Assembly: GCA_019671135.1 (NCBI GenBank) | Contig: JAHRHY010000005.1 | Location: forward strand, 1,612,001-1,676,000 | Reading direction: 5' to 3' | Length of the DNA: 64,000 nt | Source of the DNA: Linnemannia hyalina | Taxonomy: Eukaryota > Mortierellomycota > Mortierellomycetes > Mortierellales > Mortierellaceae | Shown: positions 1 through 12,546 of the stretch, one piece after another | Layout of the letters: each line of letters opens with the position of its first letter | How positions within the stretch are numbered: the first letter of the stretch is position 1 | Translations under genes and position numbers: made by a program | The notes under the pieces: generated by a model | The model's database searches: none | What the model was told of the DNA's origin: nothing | Seen by the model: the letters and a program-made list of their open reading frames with translations, nothing else

Positions 1-64
1 CAACAAAGAAATACCCCCGATACTAACTACGCGCTCTTGTCTGTCGATTCCAATCAAAAAATAG

Positions 65-1075
65 GTCTCCAAGGGTCTTTTGGACAAGTTCGGCCCCAAG
101 CGTGTCATTGATACCCCCATTACCGAGTCTGGATTCTGTGGTCTCGCTGTCGGGTCTGCTTTCGCTGGATTGAAGCCCGTCTGCGAGTTCATGACCTGGA
201 ACTTTGCCATGCAGGCCATTGACCAGATTGTCAACTCTGCCGCCAAGACCCACTACATGTCCGGTGGTAACGTCAACTGCCCCATCACTTTCCGTGGCCC
301 CAACGGTGCCGCTGCTGGTGTTGCTGCCCAGCACTCCCAGTGCTTCGCTGCCTGGTACGGATCCGTCCCTGGTCTCAAGGTCGTCTCCCCCTGGAACTCT
401 GAGGATGCCAAGGGCTTGTTGAAGGTATGCACTTTCTATTACCTCTTGCTATTATTGTGCATGACTTCACGCTGACAAGGAAAAGATGTAACGATGGAAT
501 TTGAACTAACCGCATTTTTCTTGATAATATAATGACTGCATTAGGCTGCTATCCGTGACCCCAACCCCGTTGTTGTCCTCGAGAACGAGCTCATGTACGG
601 TATCTCATTCCCCATGTCTGAGGCTGCTTTGTCTAAAGACTTTGTTATCGAGATCGGCAAGGCCAAGATTGAGAAGGAGGGAACCGATGTCACCATTGTT
701 GCCCACTCCCGCTCTGTCGGTTTTGCTTTGGAGGCAGCCATGCTCTTGGAGAAGGAGGGTATCTGCAGCGCTGAGGTCATTAACTTGCGTTCGATCCGCC
801 CCTTGGATACCGAGACCATCATCAAGTCCGTCAAGAAGACCAACCGCCTTGTCACCGTTGAGGGAGGCTGGCCCCAGTACGGAGTTGGATCTGAGATCTG
901 CGCCCAGATCATGGAGTCTGAGGCCTTTGACCACTTGGATGCCCCCGTTGTCCGTGTTACTGGTGCTGATGTCCCCACCCCATATGCCCAGAACCTCGAG
1001 GCCTTTGCCTTCCCCGACACCGACGTCATTGCTCGCGTCGTGAAGCGCACCCTCAACAAGAAGATTGGTGCTTAA
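65..1075 (+). CDS. PDB1: Pyruvate dehydrogenase E1 component, beta subunit (5' partial)
   Basis: This is the C-terminal part of the beta subunit of the thiamine-diphosphate-dependent E1 enzyme of the mitochondrial pyruvate dehydrogenase complex, which decarboxylates pyruvate and feeds acetyl groups to E2. Two exons are visible, 65-424 and 545-1075, joined in phase 0 and ending at TAA. The window starts inside the preceding intron, whose branch site TACTAAC is at 21-27 and whose AG is at 63-64. The visible 296 residues include [19 protein letters not shown], the [20 protein letters not shown] stretch and the transketolase C-terminal domain with [11 protein letters not shown] and [10 protein letters not shown], as in fungal and animal E1 beta. 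The presequence and roughly the first quarter lie outside the window. Identification is by recognised family motifs and is strong. Confidence 0.97.
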
Positions 1076-1207
1076 ATCATCCTTTTAGTCTTTTCTTGCA
1101 TCCATTTTCCTTTTTTTTGCTTGTCCTTTTTTTCCTTTCTCTTACCCTGTAAATTCTTGTAGCACGACCAACACCATACACTTTGTGCCTTCACTCCACC
1201 CCATCCC

Positions 1208-1213
1208 AATAAA
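1208..1213 (+). terminator. Candidate polyadenylation signal of PDB1
   Basis: AATAAA lies about 130 bases after the PDB1 stop, following a T-rich stretch. It is placed as expected for a 3' end signal. No transcript evidence is available here. Confidence 0.4.
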
Positions 1214-1387
1214 AATCATCTCAATAATGAAAGCTATGGCATTCAACCCCGAGTGAATGGGTGTGAATCTCTTTTCTGAGAGAAATGGTGGCGCTCCATT
1301 TCTGTCGACGGACAGTCACCATTAATTAATATTTGTGATAAGGATGCATTCATCGAGAACCTGTGTTCCTCAACCCTTGTCTCAACA

Positions 1388-3807
1388 ATGCTGTCGTCGC
1401 TCTCCGTCCACATCACACAGCGCTATCACGGGCCATTAAGCAGGACGCTATCGTCGGTTACTTTCCGCCGGACGTCGTCGCCACTCTGGGGACAAGGAGT
1501 GGCAGGAACAGGATTCGCCAACGCCATTCGAGTCGGGATCCAGACAAGTCGATCTGCCCATGGAGCAACAACAGCTGCAACATCCGATGCAACGGCTGCA
1601 TTCATGTCGAAGCATCCTGCATTACCCACAGCAACCCTTCCAAAGCGAGGACTTGTGCTCTCGAAACTGGGCTTTGGCGCCTACCGCGTTAATTCTTCAC
1701 AGTCGGCGCATAAGGCGGCTCTTGTCAAGGCTGTTCAGGCTGGTGTTAATGTCATCGATACAAGTTCGCACTTTGGACATGGTAAACGACATTTTGCTAG
1801 GATTTCATTCAAGAAAAGGCATTTGAATGGAAGGGATTTTTGCCATTATACTGATTGCAATACTGTGTTTACTGGATGTTGTAGGTGCTTCCGAAAAGTT
1901 CATTGGCGAGGCATTGGGTGATCTGTTCAAGCAGGACGCGATCAAGCGCGAGGTATGGAAAGGAGCCGTACAGTGCACGTATTAGGAGGTGTCAATCTTA
2001 TGTGAACCAAATAATAACCCCCCCGTTCAATTCTGGAATTGAAATAGCAAGTGGTAGTGGTATCCAAGGCAGGATTCATCTTGCCTCCAACAACAGAGTT
2101 CCCCACACAGGATCTCGAAAACGTCCCTTCCTACGCCGCCATCTCCTCGACATCCTACCATTCCATCCACCCAAACTACCTCAAAGCCCAGATCTCCCAA
2201 TCCCTGGATCGACTCAAAATGGAAAAACTCGACATTTTCATGCTCAACAACCCCGAACGCATGTTGGGCGACCGGATGTTGCCCGGCGGGTTTAGCAAGT
2301 CGAGGCTGTATAAGGAGATCGCAGAGGCGTTCGCCTACCTGGATACGGAGGTTGAGACTGGACGGATTGGCGGGTATGGGATCTGTTCAAACGCGTTGCA
2401 TATCCCGACGACGGAGGATCATTTGTCGCTGAAGGCGATCTTGAAGACAAGGCAGGACTTTGGGTGGAAGTTGGAGAATTTTGTGGCTGTTCAGGCGCCG
2501 TTGAACTTGTTTGAGCGCGATCTTGTCACTGATGCCGAGTCCACAAAGTCACTCGCCGCCGAAGCCAAGGTATGGGTTTAACCGATGATAGCAACGTATT
2601 TTCCAAAGGCAAAGAGCAAGTTGTGGCACTGCGAAAGGAGAGAAATTAATCTGAATTCGTGGGCAACTCTGGTAGGAAAACGATATTTTCGTCTTTACGA
2701 ACCGGCCTTTGAACGCGATCGCTGCGGGACAAATTGTTACATTGGAAAACAAGGGTCAGCACAGCCGTCAAGGTATGTCAATCTGGGATGATGCATGTGC
2801 GTTTTGACGAATGTATCACAGGGAATGTTGAGCTGGATACTAATGTAGCACCCTGGTTCTTTGGTCTGAGTAGAGAATTCGGTCAAGTTGCTGGAGACGT
2901 TGGACTTGGGCTTTTCATCTCTTGCTAACATGGAGCTGGACATCAAGGATATGAGTGAGTTTTTCGCCTTTCTACCTGGAAGTACAAGTTGCTACTCAAT
3001 GGGCTACATCTATACTCACTAACAACATTGTACTTTCTGCTCTATGTTGTAGTTGAAGAGGAGTCTCTCGCCCTGAAATTTGTCTGGAGCGAGGTAAGCC
3101 TTCAACCAATGAAGTCCTCCGACTCTTTATGTTCCAAAAACTAACTGCCCTCTGTCGTTGTAAACTCTATTATGGTCACGAAATGTAGGTCCTCTCAGAG
3201 AACCTCACACGACTGTCGTCTAATTACTTTGCCGCAAAACACTTTTTGGAGCGCGAAGTCCTTCCAGCGATCGACCGGGACTTGAAGATCCTCGAGGATA
3301 GTACCCAAAGCGAACCGGATCTGGAAGATAAAGATGCCATTCTTACTTGGATCCATCGATACCGTCGGGTAAGAAGAGTTCTCATCACAACAGCATGGAA
3401 CAATTAGCTTTGGTGGCAACGAAAAGACTGATACTTTTTTTTTTTTGGGCTTTAATTAATGTGTGCAATAGGAAGCACAATCGTTAACAAAGGATATTGG
3501 ATTGTTCTGTCAACTGGACTCGGACAAGCGGAATGACGAGCTCAACCTGGTCCTGGGACTGATCTGCCGTGAGTTTGTGTCGGATGTCGGCGAAAACAAG
3601 GTCGACGACATTGGGTCCCCCCTCTCGACAAAGTCGATCCAGTACTGTATCGCGCACGAGAATGTTGGGTGCACACTTGTGGGGATGCGGACACCGGATT
3701 ATGTCCATGATGCTGTTGCGGCTGCAGAGGCCAGTCGACGATTGACGAAGCGCGATCTTGGGCTTATTGAACAATGTCCTCTTCTCTTGAACACTACGTC
3801 CGAGTAA
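1388..3807 (+). CDS. Aldo/keto-reductase-like protein with altered catalytic tetrad, probably mitochondrial
   Basis: Eight exons (1388-1781, 1885-1952, 2048-2569, 2676-2772, 2874-2954, 3053-3093, 3189-3368, 3472-3807) join in frame to give 572 residues. The N-terminus is rich in S, R and T and lacks acidic residues, like a mitochondrial presequence. The fold begins at GLVLSKLGFGAYRVN and ends with a typical strand and helix, CTLVGMRTPDYVHDAVAAAE. Of the family tetrad Asp-Tyr-Lys-His, the Asp (VIDTSSHFG) and Lys (VVVSKAG) are present. The Tyr position is Phe and the His position is Asn (IFMLNNPE). At 572 residues it is much longer than the usual 300-350, because a mainly helical, charged insert of roughly 140 residues sits before the last barrel strands. 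The fold call is firm. Substrate and even redox activity are unknown, so it may be a regulatory or NADP-binding pseudo-enzyme. Confidence 0.85.
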
Positions 3808-3899
3808 GGATTGAACATCTTCATAAATAATTATCCACTACATGCATGTGTTATTCGCAAAAGGTGTATTTTTTTTTAATTCAATGAATGCTTTAGGCA

Positions 3900-5443
3900 T
3901 TACTTTCCGAAGCGCTGTTCACATTTGGCATAACGATGGAGTGCCTGAAGGAACATGGTATAAACGGGGATGACAGCCTGATCAGGATGATGAAAAATCT
4001 CTGTCAGACGGATATGCCAGGGAGGATAACTACTCAAATCCAAATCATCCTTCAGAATAATTAACAGCTCTGGTTCGGACAAGTCCGCCGACAACTGCGT
4101 ATCCATGAACTTTGTCGTGATCTGGTCGCTCGTGATCTGTTGACGCAAGGCGGCTTTTCCAAGAAGACGAATGTTCCCGGCAAGACGGTCGTGGCCGTCC
4201 TCGGGGGAGAGGATCACAATATCCAAATCAAATGCGCGTCCACCGTGGGGTCGAAGGTCCCGCTGGATGGTCGGTTGGCTGTTGTTGTTGTTGTTGCTAT
4301 TGTTTTGTTGAAAGACGAGGCTTAGGCTTTCTTCGACGGGGCGAAGGGTCCTGACCAAGGCGATGGGAACCCGCCTTTCCTCCTTGTAGAAATCCTTCAT
4401 TGTGTGGTCGATCCTGTCCTGAAGCGCCTCCAAGTCCTCTGGGTCCAATGCTATGAGAGACATGAGTATAAAAATGGCTCATTTAGCATGCGATGCGAGA
4501 AAATGAAAGAGTGGTTTTGGTCTCCGAATCACATGAAAGAAAGGGCGGACATAACACAACCCTAAATTATCTCTCCTGCATGTGCAGAGGAGAAGAGAGC
4601 CCCTCCCAACTTCATCCACGTCCTACTCCTCGATCCTCCATCCGCTCACTTCCACGTCGCTGTAACCTCGCCTTACTGGAACACATACAAAAGTGACCAC
4701 AAAACGATCATAACCGAACCATTACAGCCCCCCACCCAACCAACAAAAACCAGCAAATATCCAAGAAGCACCAAAAAATGACAAAACAAAAAACGACACT
4801 TACGAGAATTCCGCATGATGGACAAGGTCTTGATCCCCACAGCGCTCGACCACTGCGCCAACTGAGCAACTTTCGCATGCCACTCATTCTCCTCCGTCTC
4901 ATCCACCTCGCCCGTCAACGTAATTCCAGATTTTTCAGTAATCACCGCCAAATGTGTCGGTTTCTTGACCACATCTTCTCCAACATCCTTCCTGACGATC
5001 CGGACCAACTCAGGAGCGACGGGGAAGAGGTGGGGGAGGAAGAAAACTTGGAAGAGGGTCTTCATGGTCCGGGCGCTGATGACGAGTTCATGGCCGAGGT
5101 GGAGGATTACAAAGATGAGGAAGTAGAAGGGTTTCAGGAGGATGTGGAGGATCCTGCTGGCGATTGAAGAGGATGAGGTTGTTGTGGTCGTTGTTCTTGT
5201 GAATAATGTTCCTGAGGTTTCTTCTTCGGTTGCTTGTGTTGAAGATGAGAATGATGTTTCTGTTTCTTGAGAGTCTGGGATAACGGGCTTGATGGCTGGG
5301 TGGTCTGCAATAAGGTCTGCTGCTGTCCGCAAGGTCTTGAGAGATTGTTGTTCCTGTTTGACGGTCAACTCATTTGTAGGAGTGTCTCTGGATGGCGAGC
5401 CGCCTCTTCGGCGCAATGTCGCTGTCGGACTTGGAGATGGCAT
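3900..5443 (-). CDS. NUS1: Dehydrodolichyl diphosphate synthase complex subunit NUS1 (NgBR-type)
   Basis: Two exons (5443-4804 and 4450-3900) encode 396 residues. Family knowledge: Nus1 pairs with a cis-prenyltransferase in the ER membrane to make the dolichol precursor for protein glycosylation. The protein has a disordered S/T-rich N-terminus, one membrane segment at about residues 98-117 (LKPFYFLIFVILHLGHEL), and then the cis-prenyltransferase-like domain. The C-terminus carries ILKDDLDLSSYPPWHIRLTE and ends in CEQRFGK, matching the RxG tail that completes the active site of the partner subunit. The start is the first in-frame ATG before the conserved part. The 353-base intron is long for this window. 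A low-complexity asparagine run (about 10 residues) interrupts the second exon. The catalytic partner is not in this window. Confidence 0.9.
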
Positions 5444-5927
5444 GTTCTGTCTTGAGTCAGGATGAGGAGTTGGATGGGTGAGATGTTGAAAGAAAAAAGA
5501 AAAAAGAAAGGAAAGAAAAAGTAGCTTTCTTTTGTTCCCTGTCGAACCTCTCCTTTCTCCCTCGTCCCTCGGCGGGCGGGCTTTGACAACGTTCAAATTC
5601 AAGTGGCTTGAAGCGAAAGTTAAGAAAAGCACGCCAGCGGTGTCGCTGAATGGTGCCATAACTGAAATCGGAAAATAAACCGAGATCTTGTTGGTGCTCT
5701 CCTGTATCTTCGCCCCGCACGCCATTGAACCTTTCAAGAAGGCAATTGGAAGCTGCCAATACCCGTTATTAAACATCAAACAAGATGAGATCCATGAATC
5801 TTCTCCATTTTCTCGATCGATAGAGCATCCGCTTACGTGTTGTGTATGTATTATGTTGATAATATGGTATGATATGAGGTGCTATGAATGAACGAATCGA
5901 ACAAACAAGAACGAGAACGAGCTACTT
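5444..5927. other. NUS1 upstream region / KCH1 3' flank
   Basis: There is no gene here. On the minus strand the stretch next to NUS1 is CT-rich (about 5470-5530), as seen before most genes of the window, so it probably holds the NUS1 leader and promoter. No clear TATA box was found. Confidence 0.5.
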
Positions 5928-8002
5928 TTAATATCCAGGTCCTCCTCCGCCACCGCGGTAGACATTCCTGTTGGCGTTGGGGGCTGTGTCCTGTCGCCTT
6001 GGATTGGTTGGCTGATATTCATTTCCGTAACTTGCACTGGTAGCACCTTGTCCTGCATATCGAGCATTACCATAACCACCAGGACCAGGACCAGGGCCAG
6101 GACCAGGACCATATCCACCTCCCTGGACCCTACTCACAGGTCCATAACCACCACCACCGCCACCAGTATGTCCTCCCACGACTGATCCTCCATGATGGCT
6201 ATCCAGATCCGATCCTCCATGCTGTGACTGGATGGGCGAAGCCGATCTCTCAGGGATGTAGTCGTCGTATCTCCTACCTCGTGGTGGTGGTGGCGCCTGT
6301 CCTGCATATGGCGGGCTACCAGTCTTGCTGCTACTGTTGCCACTGTAATACGTAACCGGCGAGCCCACTCCTCCTGCATTCGAGTACCCGTCGTGCCCTT
6401 GACTCTGACTCTGTGGTGACATGTACGCCTGGCCTTGGTCTCGATTGTAAACTCCACCGTAGACATCATCGCTTGTGAATGCAGACTCGGCATATGGATC
6501 GAACGACTCCCTGGGGTTACCTGGTATAGAAACCATGCCAGCGCCTGGGGGCGGTGATTTTGCCGACTGATAGTAGTCGTATCCGTATTGATTCTGTGGA
6601 GGAGGCGGTCCTCCTCCATGATTGTTGGAATTGCTGACATTGCTGTGGTTGTTGTGCACATAAGGCGCGGCAGGTGGTAGTGGTTGCAGCTGGATATAGT
6701 TGTGGCCGATCTTGGGCGTCTGCATGCCAAAAGGCAAGGGTGACTTTTGAGCATAGGCTGTCCTGGGTGTGCCAACTGTCGGTAACGACGGCTCCAAAAG
6801 GTCGTCGACGTTGGGGAGGGTTGGTTGCTGCATGTTGGCCATTGTTGGATTCCTGCCTGCCTTTTCTGCCTCGTCTGCTGCTCGTGTCTTTGACTTTTTG
6901 CGAATCAATTCGTCGATTCTATCCATTTTTTTGTGCATAGTAAAAAGTACTTATTAGTACATTGAACACGCGCCATGATGTCTCTTATACAATTAGGGGG
7001 GAGATATATGTACACACCGCTTGTCGATCTTGTGACAACAAAACTCTTTGAGGTTGCCTTGGATATGACTGACAAGGGGGATGTACATGATGACGGCGCT
7101 GATGAGCATGATCAACGACAACGCAAACATAAACACGGTGAACATCATGGCCCCCAAAGAGATCTTTTTGTAGATATAGTTGTTCCCCGAGCCCACAATG
7201 TGGTCCCAGTCAAAGAAGGACGAGTCCAGGTGGTTGTGGAAGGTTTGGTATAGAATCGTCGCGTTAATGATCTGGCGGGGCGCGTCTGCAAGGATCAACC
7301 GCTTCCAGTCTGGCAGGGAAGAGGAGGACGAGGAGAAATGGAACGTATAAGAAAGACAAAAAAAAAGGAGGCGTGAGCGATCGATCAGGATAGCAAAGAG
7401 CGAAAGAAGGGGATTAGAGTGCATTTTGGATGACCCAAAGAGACTGTGAAGACATCAAAACAAAACAAAAAGACATTGCCACACAAGTGACCTTTCTCAC
7501 CACGGGACTTACTTCGAAAGGTAAAGAAGCAAAAGAAGGCGACCTCGTCGACGGTCTTCTTGGAGTTGTTGATCTGGGCAAAGAAGCAGTAATGCGGGTA
7601 CGACCGCACGGTATAGTACCGACATGCAATCATCGATGTGAACGCATACGAAATGTCCCTCGAGGCGATGATCGCCTTTGCCCGTCGGATCTCCCATCCA
7701 AGAAGAGCAAAGCCTAGGAGAATACAGCCCGAGAAGAGCCACTTGTAGACCTCAAACGGCAGCTTCCCAAAGACCGTCAGCTGGACACCCTGAGCCGGCA
7801 CAAACGAGTTCGCGTCCCTGTTGGCCAACAAGTTGGCGGCTGTGAAGATGTCGGAGCAGTAGACGAGGATCCCTCGAATGATTGCCGCAAAGACCAGCGA
7901 GTAGGTAAACTGTCGCCAGTAAGAGTTGTCGATAAAGTCATCCACGTTGATGAAATCAAACTTGTGGTCCTGCACAAACTCGCGCTTCCACTGTGCGCCC
8001 AT
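5928..8002 (-). CDS. KCH1: Kch1/Prm6-family low-affinity potassium channel
   Basis: Three exons (8002-7513, 7309-7018, 6918-5928) encode 427 residues. In yeasts this fungal-specific membrane family mediates potassium influx coupled to calcium signalling; that role is taken from family knowledge. The conserved N-terminal block reads FVQDHKFDFINVDDF. It is followed by a membrane segment near residues 30-55, a second one in WLFSGCILLGFALLGWEIRR, the family signature WKRLILADAPRQIINATILY across the first splice junction, and a third hydrophobic segment, MMFTVFMFALSLIMLISAVI. The last 230 or so residues form a disordered Pro/Gly/Tyr/Asn/Ser-rich cytosolic tail with a GP run. Splice phases (1, then 2) are consistent throughout. 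Family assignment is strong; ion selectivity is not readable from sequence. Confidence 0.9.
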
Positions 8003-9468
8003 CGTTCCTGAATTGGATTGTTTTCAGATCTGAATCCCACTGGATTGGTGGGTGCAACTGTAGTACTATGTTGGTGTCTATTTAGTAGTTTGTGTAGGTG
8101 TAGGCATGCAAGGATTAAGGATATGACGAAGCAAAAAGATGCGAGAGAAACAAGATAAAAAGAGCCTGAAGGTTAATACATGCAACTTTTTCGTCCATGT
8201 CTTCCTTTGCCTTTTGTTCTTAATATTCTTTTCAAAAACTATGCAACGTGGAAAAGTAACTTTAAGTCTGTGCAGGAGTAACAGAAAAGGTCGTGCATAC
8301 ATGCTACAACCTGACAGAGAGGTGGGGACGACCGGAGCTTTTTATCTTTCTTTCTGTCAGCTTGTTGTTGTTGAATTTTTGGTTGTCGAGCTGAGAGTTA
8401 TGGTTGAATGCCACCTCAGTAATAGACGGATAGAGAGTGAGAGAGAGAGCAAGTAGAGTGGAAGTGAGAAAGGGTTTTGTGGCGGAGAGGGGGTGACACA
8501 GTGGAGGTTGGGGTGCGAGAGTAAAGGAAGGAGGAAAGGGAGAGTCGAAAAGATAGAGTGTGAGAAGGAGGAGGGGAAGGGAGGAGAGAGAGAAGAGGGG
8601 TAAGTGCCAACGAAACGATGTGAAAAGAAGAAAAGGAGGGGAATAGGATGGATATCAATCAAAGAAAGAGAAAGTTAACAACAACAACAACATCAATGAC
8701 GTGGAGGGGACAGGGGGAGAAGAGTTATTGTTGTTGTTGCTGTCGGATAGATGATGAGTGCGTTGATGGATGAGCGGCACCCGGGCATAGAGAACGGAAG
8801 AGAAGAATAGAAGAGGAGAGGATGGAAGAGGAAGGGGAGTGAATGGGAAAGCAGGAAGTAAGTTGAAAGAAGGAAGGGAAAAAAAAAATTGAAAAGGTAC
8901 GCTAACGAAGAAAGATGAAGAAGAACAGAGAGGAATGGACCATGTGCATGTTCGTGTGAGGTTGCAATGTGTGTGGATGGAAAATATAAAAACGAGGGCG
9001 CCACATAAAATAAAAGCTGTTGGCGCCTCATCAGGGCTGCTTCTTTTTCACGGAGCTCAAAGTACCGACACACACACGTCGCCTCCTTTTTTTCTTTTGG
9101 TTGAGAGCGGCGACATCCATACGTCGTTGATCACGAATATGTTCGTTACTCGTAGTTTGCTGTATGCTACTCAACATCCTTACACACACCCAAGGAAAAA
9201 GAGGCGGAGACATGCATTGGCAAAGCAAGGCAGAGCAAGGCGGGAAGCAAGATCTTGTAATTTTTTTCGTGGCCCCCTTGCTCTTCCTCCTCCGCAACAC
9301 CGAGGTTCTCAATGGTTAAAAAATGCAAGATGTGTGTTGTTACAAGAAGGTCTAAGCTAGGGGCAAACCATGACATATGATTCTATCAAGGGAAGGGAGG
9401 AAAGGATGACATCCATGGTCGAGTTCTAACCTCATTAAGGTTATTGTTTGTCAATCCAATTTTTGGAC
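8003..9468. other. KCH1 upstream region, gene-free
   Basis: No coding sequence is supported. From about 8340 to 8900 the minus strand is strongly pyrimidine-rich, as in other leaders of this window, so this is most likely the KCH1 promoter and 5' untranslated region. Open frames here are artefacts of the CT bias. 8900-9468 shows nothing recognisable. Confidence 0.55.
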
Positions 9469-12400
9469 TCAACGACCACTCCTTCTTCTTCTTGGGCGCT
9501 GAACCTCGGTCTGATCTTCCTCCTCCTCAAACACCTTCTCCCCTGCATTGGTTTCGCCATTGATCGAGTCGCTCTTTGCTTTATCTTCCTCCCGTTGTTG
9601 TTTTTTCTTCAGGCGTTCGTTATTGGCCTGCTCCAACGCCTTCTCGATCAAAGTCTCACACTGGACCTTACGCCTGGCTGCATCGCATTCGAGCCCTCCT
9701 TGGAACACATCTCCAAATCGTTGACTGCATTTGTTCAGATAATAAAAGAAGGGGGGTGAGGGTCAAAACACAGACAACAGACAATTTGAGCATCGATTAA
9801 CGATCAAAGCGAGCACATAGAATGAAAATGCTTCTCGTACCTGAGCCAGAGATAGAGCATGACGATGCGGTGGGATGACTCCAACTTGCGCAAGTCCAAT
9901 TTGGCCTTTGTCTCAAGAATCGACAGAGGCGGTAGCTCGACAGCCTCATCAATCGCCAATGGCTTGCCGCTGCTCACAGATCGGGCCATCTTCACCGCGG
10001 CTTCAACCACCGTAGGGTCACGGACCTGGATTGGGGCAGAGATGAATGTTATCCGCTCGCGGACAGGCATCTCGATCTTGTCCAGAATTTCAGCAGCAGC
10101 CTAGTACCAAAAAAGATGTCAGTGAGAGTTCAAGGGAATAAAGAATAAGCAACTCGACTGGCTATGCTATTACGACATGTGGGGTCATGTCCAGACATGG
10201 AATAAGGTTCATCGTCATGAAAAATGTCCAGGTCCGGTACCGACCGAGTAGTACGTACAATCATGCCACGGAAGAGTCCCAGGAAGAACAGGCCAGAGTT
10301 GCGCGACATCATCTCAAATGTTTTGAGGACATAGGAAAAGGGCGCTCCAGGCATCTGAATCGAGAACTGCTGGAGCATATCTGCCGTAGGTTGAATACCT
10401 GCACGCTAATGCAATATGATATTCGAAATGTAAAATGATCGTTAGCGGGGCCGTATGATGTAAGAACACAAAGTCATATGAAGTGGGTGAACATTCCTCA
10501 AGGATAGTTTACCGTGATGTCGATCATGGGCGCTGCCATTGCGCGTTTGAGCGTGGGGATATCGCGTTGAAGGAGCGTTGTTACCAAACCAACGGCATAC
10601 TCTGTCCCGAATCGACCTGCTCGTCCACCGATCTGCTTCAGCTGTGTAAGACTCAATGTCCGCACGACCGAGCCATCAAACTTCTCTGTCGCCTCAAAGA
10701 TAATACGGCGGATGTTCCTAAATAGCCACGACAAAACAAAGTTTAGCACATGAACACAGGATGATGCCAGGGTTGAGATGACACAGACAGCACGATTTAA
10801 GAATGTTACGTACAGGTTGAGACCCATGCCAATGGCATCACTAGCCACGAGAACATCATATCCGCTGTTGGGGTCGTTGAACAGCTTTGCCTGGGTCGAT
10901 CTACTCTCTGGAGGCAAACTTCCATAGGCAACTGCACATCGGAGACCCGTAGAAGCCTCAATGTGCCTCTTCAACAAAAAGATGTTCTTGCGCGAAAAGG
11001 TCACAACACAGTCGCCCTTCTGGATTTTGTCTAATTGTCCGTACAGGCTTTCATCCATGACCTCCATCTTGCTCAACCGATCGTATCGATGCACCTCGAC
11101 CTCCTCGTTCGTCAGCGCGCAAATGTTCTTGACAAGGTCAACCACAGTAGGTTCACCACAGAGGTGAATCTCCTTTGCTGGCAGACTGAGTAGCGCGTGT
11201 GTCCATGCCCAGCCACGATCCGGATCAGCAAGCATTTGAATCTCGTCCACAACAGCGACCTCGATCTTGCGGTTCAGATCCACCATCTCTACCGTACATG
11301 AGACACATTTGGCGGCCCTGGGATCAGGGTTGCCTTCAGAGTCTGTGACAGCATATCGCCTCTCTTCTCCTGTGATAAGGTTGCATGGTGTTCCTGCATC
11401 GTTCATCCTCTCAAAGACCTCATGAGCCAAAAGTCGCAAGGGCGAAAGATATGCTCCTGATTCTGCCGCCTGAAGTCTCTGTAGCGCACTGTATGTCTTT
11501 CCAGAGTTGGTTGGCCCCACGTGCATAATGATCTTTCTATATAATTGGTCAAGTCACGCCAGAAAAGACGAGTTAATAAACTTTGTCATCACATACAACT
11601 AACTTGCGCCACCATTTTTGTTTAGCATTTACCTCTTCATCAGACGCGCGGCAGGGTTCCACTCTGCTGGATACCGCAAATCAGAGATCTCCCTGAGCCT
11701 TGTCAGTCGGAATAGGGTATCGGATGGGAACATATTTTCGCAGTGTGTAAAGAAAGCGTCCCAAATGATCTTGTCCAATTTGCTGGCAATAGCCTCTTCC
11801 CGGGTGACGCCCATCGCCTGAAATGTCATGCCGACCTCCAACGACTGATCTGCCAGAGTTCCGATCGCCTTCTTGTTGACCTCTGGTACTTTTCCTTGAA
11901 GCGCGCGTCGAGAAAACGTCTTGATCAAATCGACAGCCGTCTCTTGAGGTGTGCCCATTGCCTCCAGATATTGTTGCATCCCGCTTGGGAACTTGAACCG
12001 CTCGATCGCATTCTTCAATGCTAAGATAAATGGACCATCGGTTTAGACAGAGCATTAGTCTCCTGATCAAAATGACTTCTTCACGAATCAGAACTGCCTG
12101 TATTCTTTTTTCTTTTGAAGAATGCTACTCTGAGAATCAGGTAGAGACGTACCTGCGGTCTCCCATGGTCCTTGAAACTCCAATCCTCCGAATACGCTTC
12201 CGTCGGCTCTCCGTGGCCGAAAGGATCCTTCTGAATCTCTGGACGATGGCGACGACCTGCGACTTGATCCATGGCCACCAAACTCCTTGAATCGGCTAGC
12301 TGACTCTGTGTATCTAAACCGGCAGAATACTGTCCGTGGTGCTGTGCTGGCTGTGAGAGCGGTTCTCGTTCTTGATGAGCCAGCCAGCAAGTATGCTCTG

Positions 12401-12546
12401 CAGGGTGTTGCCAAAAGTCCACCTCCTGTAGTTGTGGAAAGACGTGGTGTTGTCGTTGCAGTTGACAAGTGTCTTCCAGTGGCGGTGGCGATCCATGTTC
12501 CTGTACATGAGCTAGTTGCCCTCCTGGTCGCGGTGAAGGACAGCAT
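9469..12546 (-). CDS. SUV3: Mitochondrial ATP-dependent RNA helicase SUV3
   Basis: Seven exons (12546-12153, 12020-11633, 11536-10814, 10717-10513, 10405-10259, 10100-9841, 9724-9469) join in phase to give 790 residues. SUV3 unwinds mitochondrial RNA with an exoribonuclease partner in the degradosome. The N-terminus is a Thr/Ser/Arg-rich presequence. Walker A is GPTNSGKT (about 268-275), motif II is DEIQ (about 358), and motif VI is QIGGRAGRFG. After the helicase core come the C-terminal helical blocks FRGM and WLSQRFG typical of the family. The tail is basic and acidic low complexity ending RPRRRRSGR. The start at 12546 is the first ATG of the presequence frame; an upstream TTG in the same frame is unlikely to be used. 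It is transcribed divergently from the neighbouring M20 deacetylase. Confidence 0.95.
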
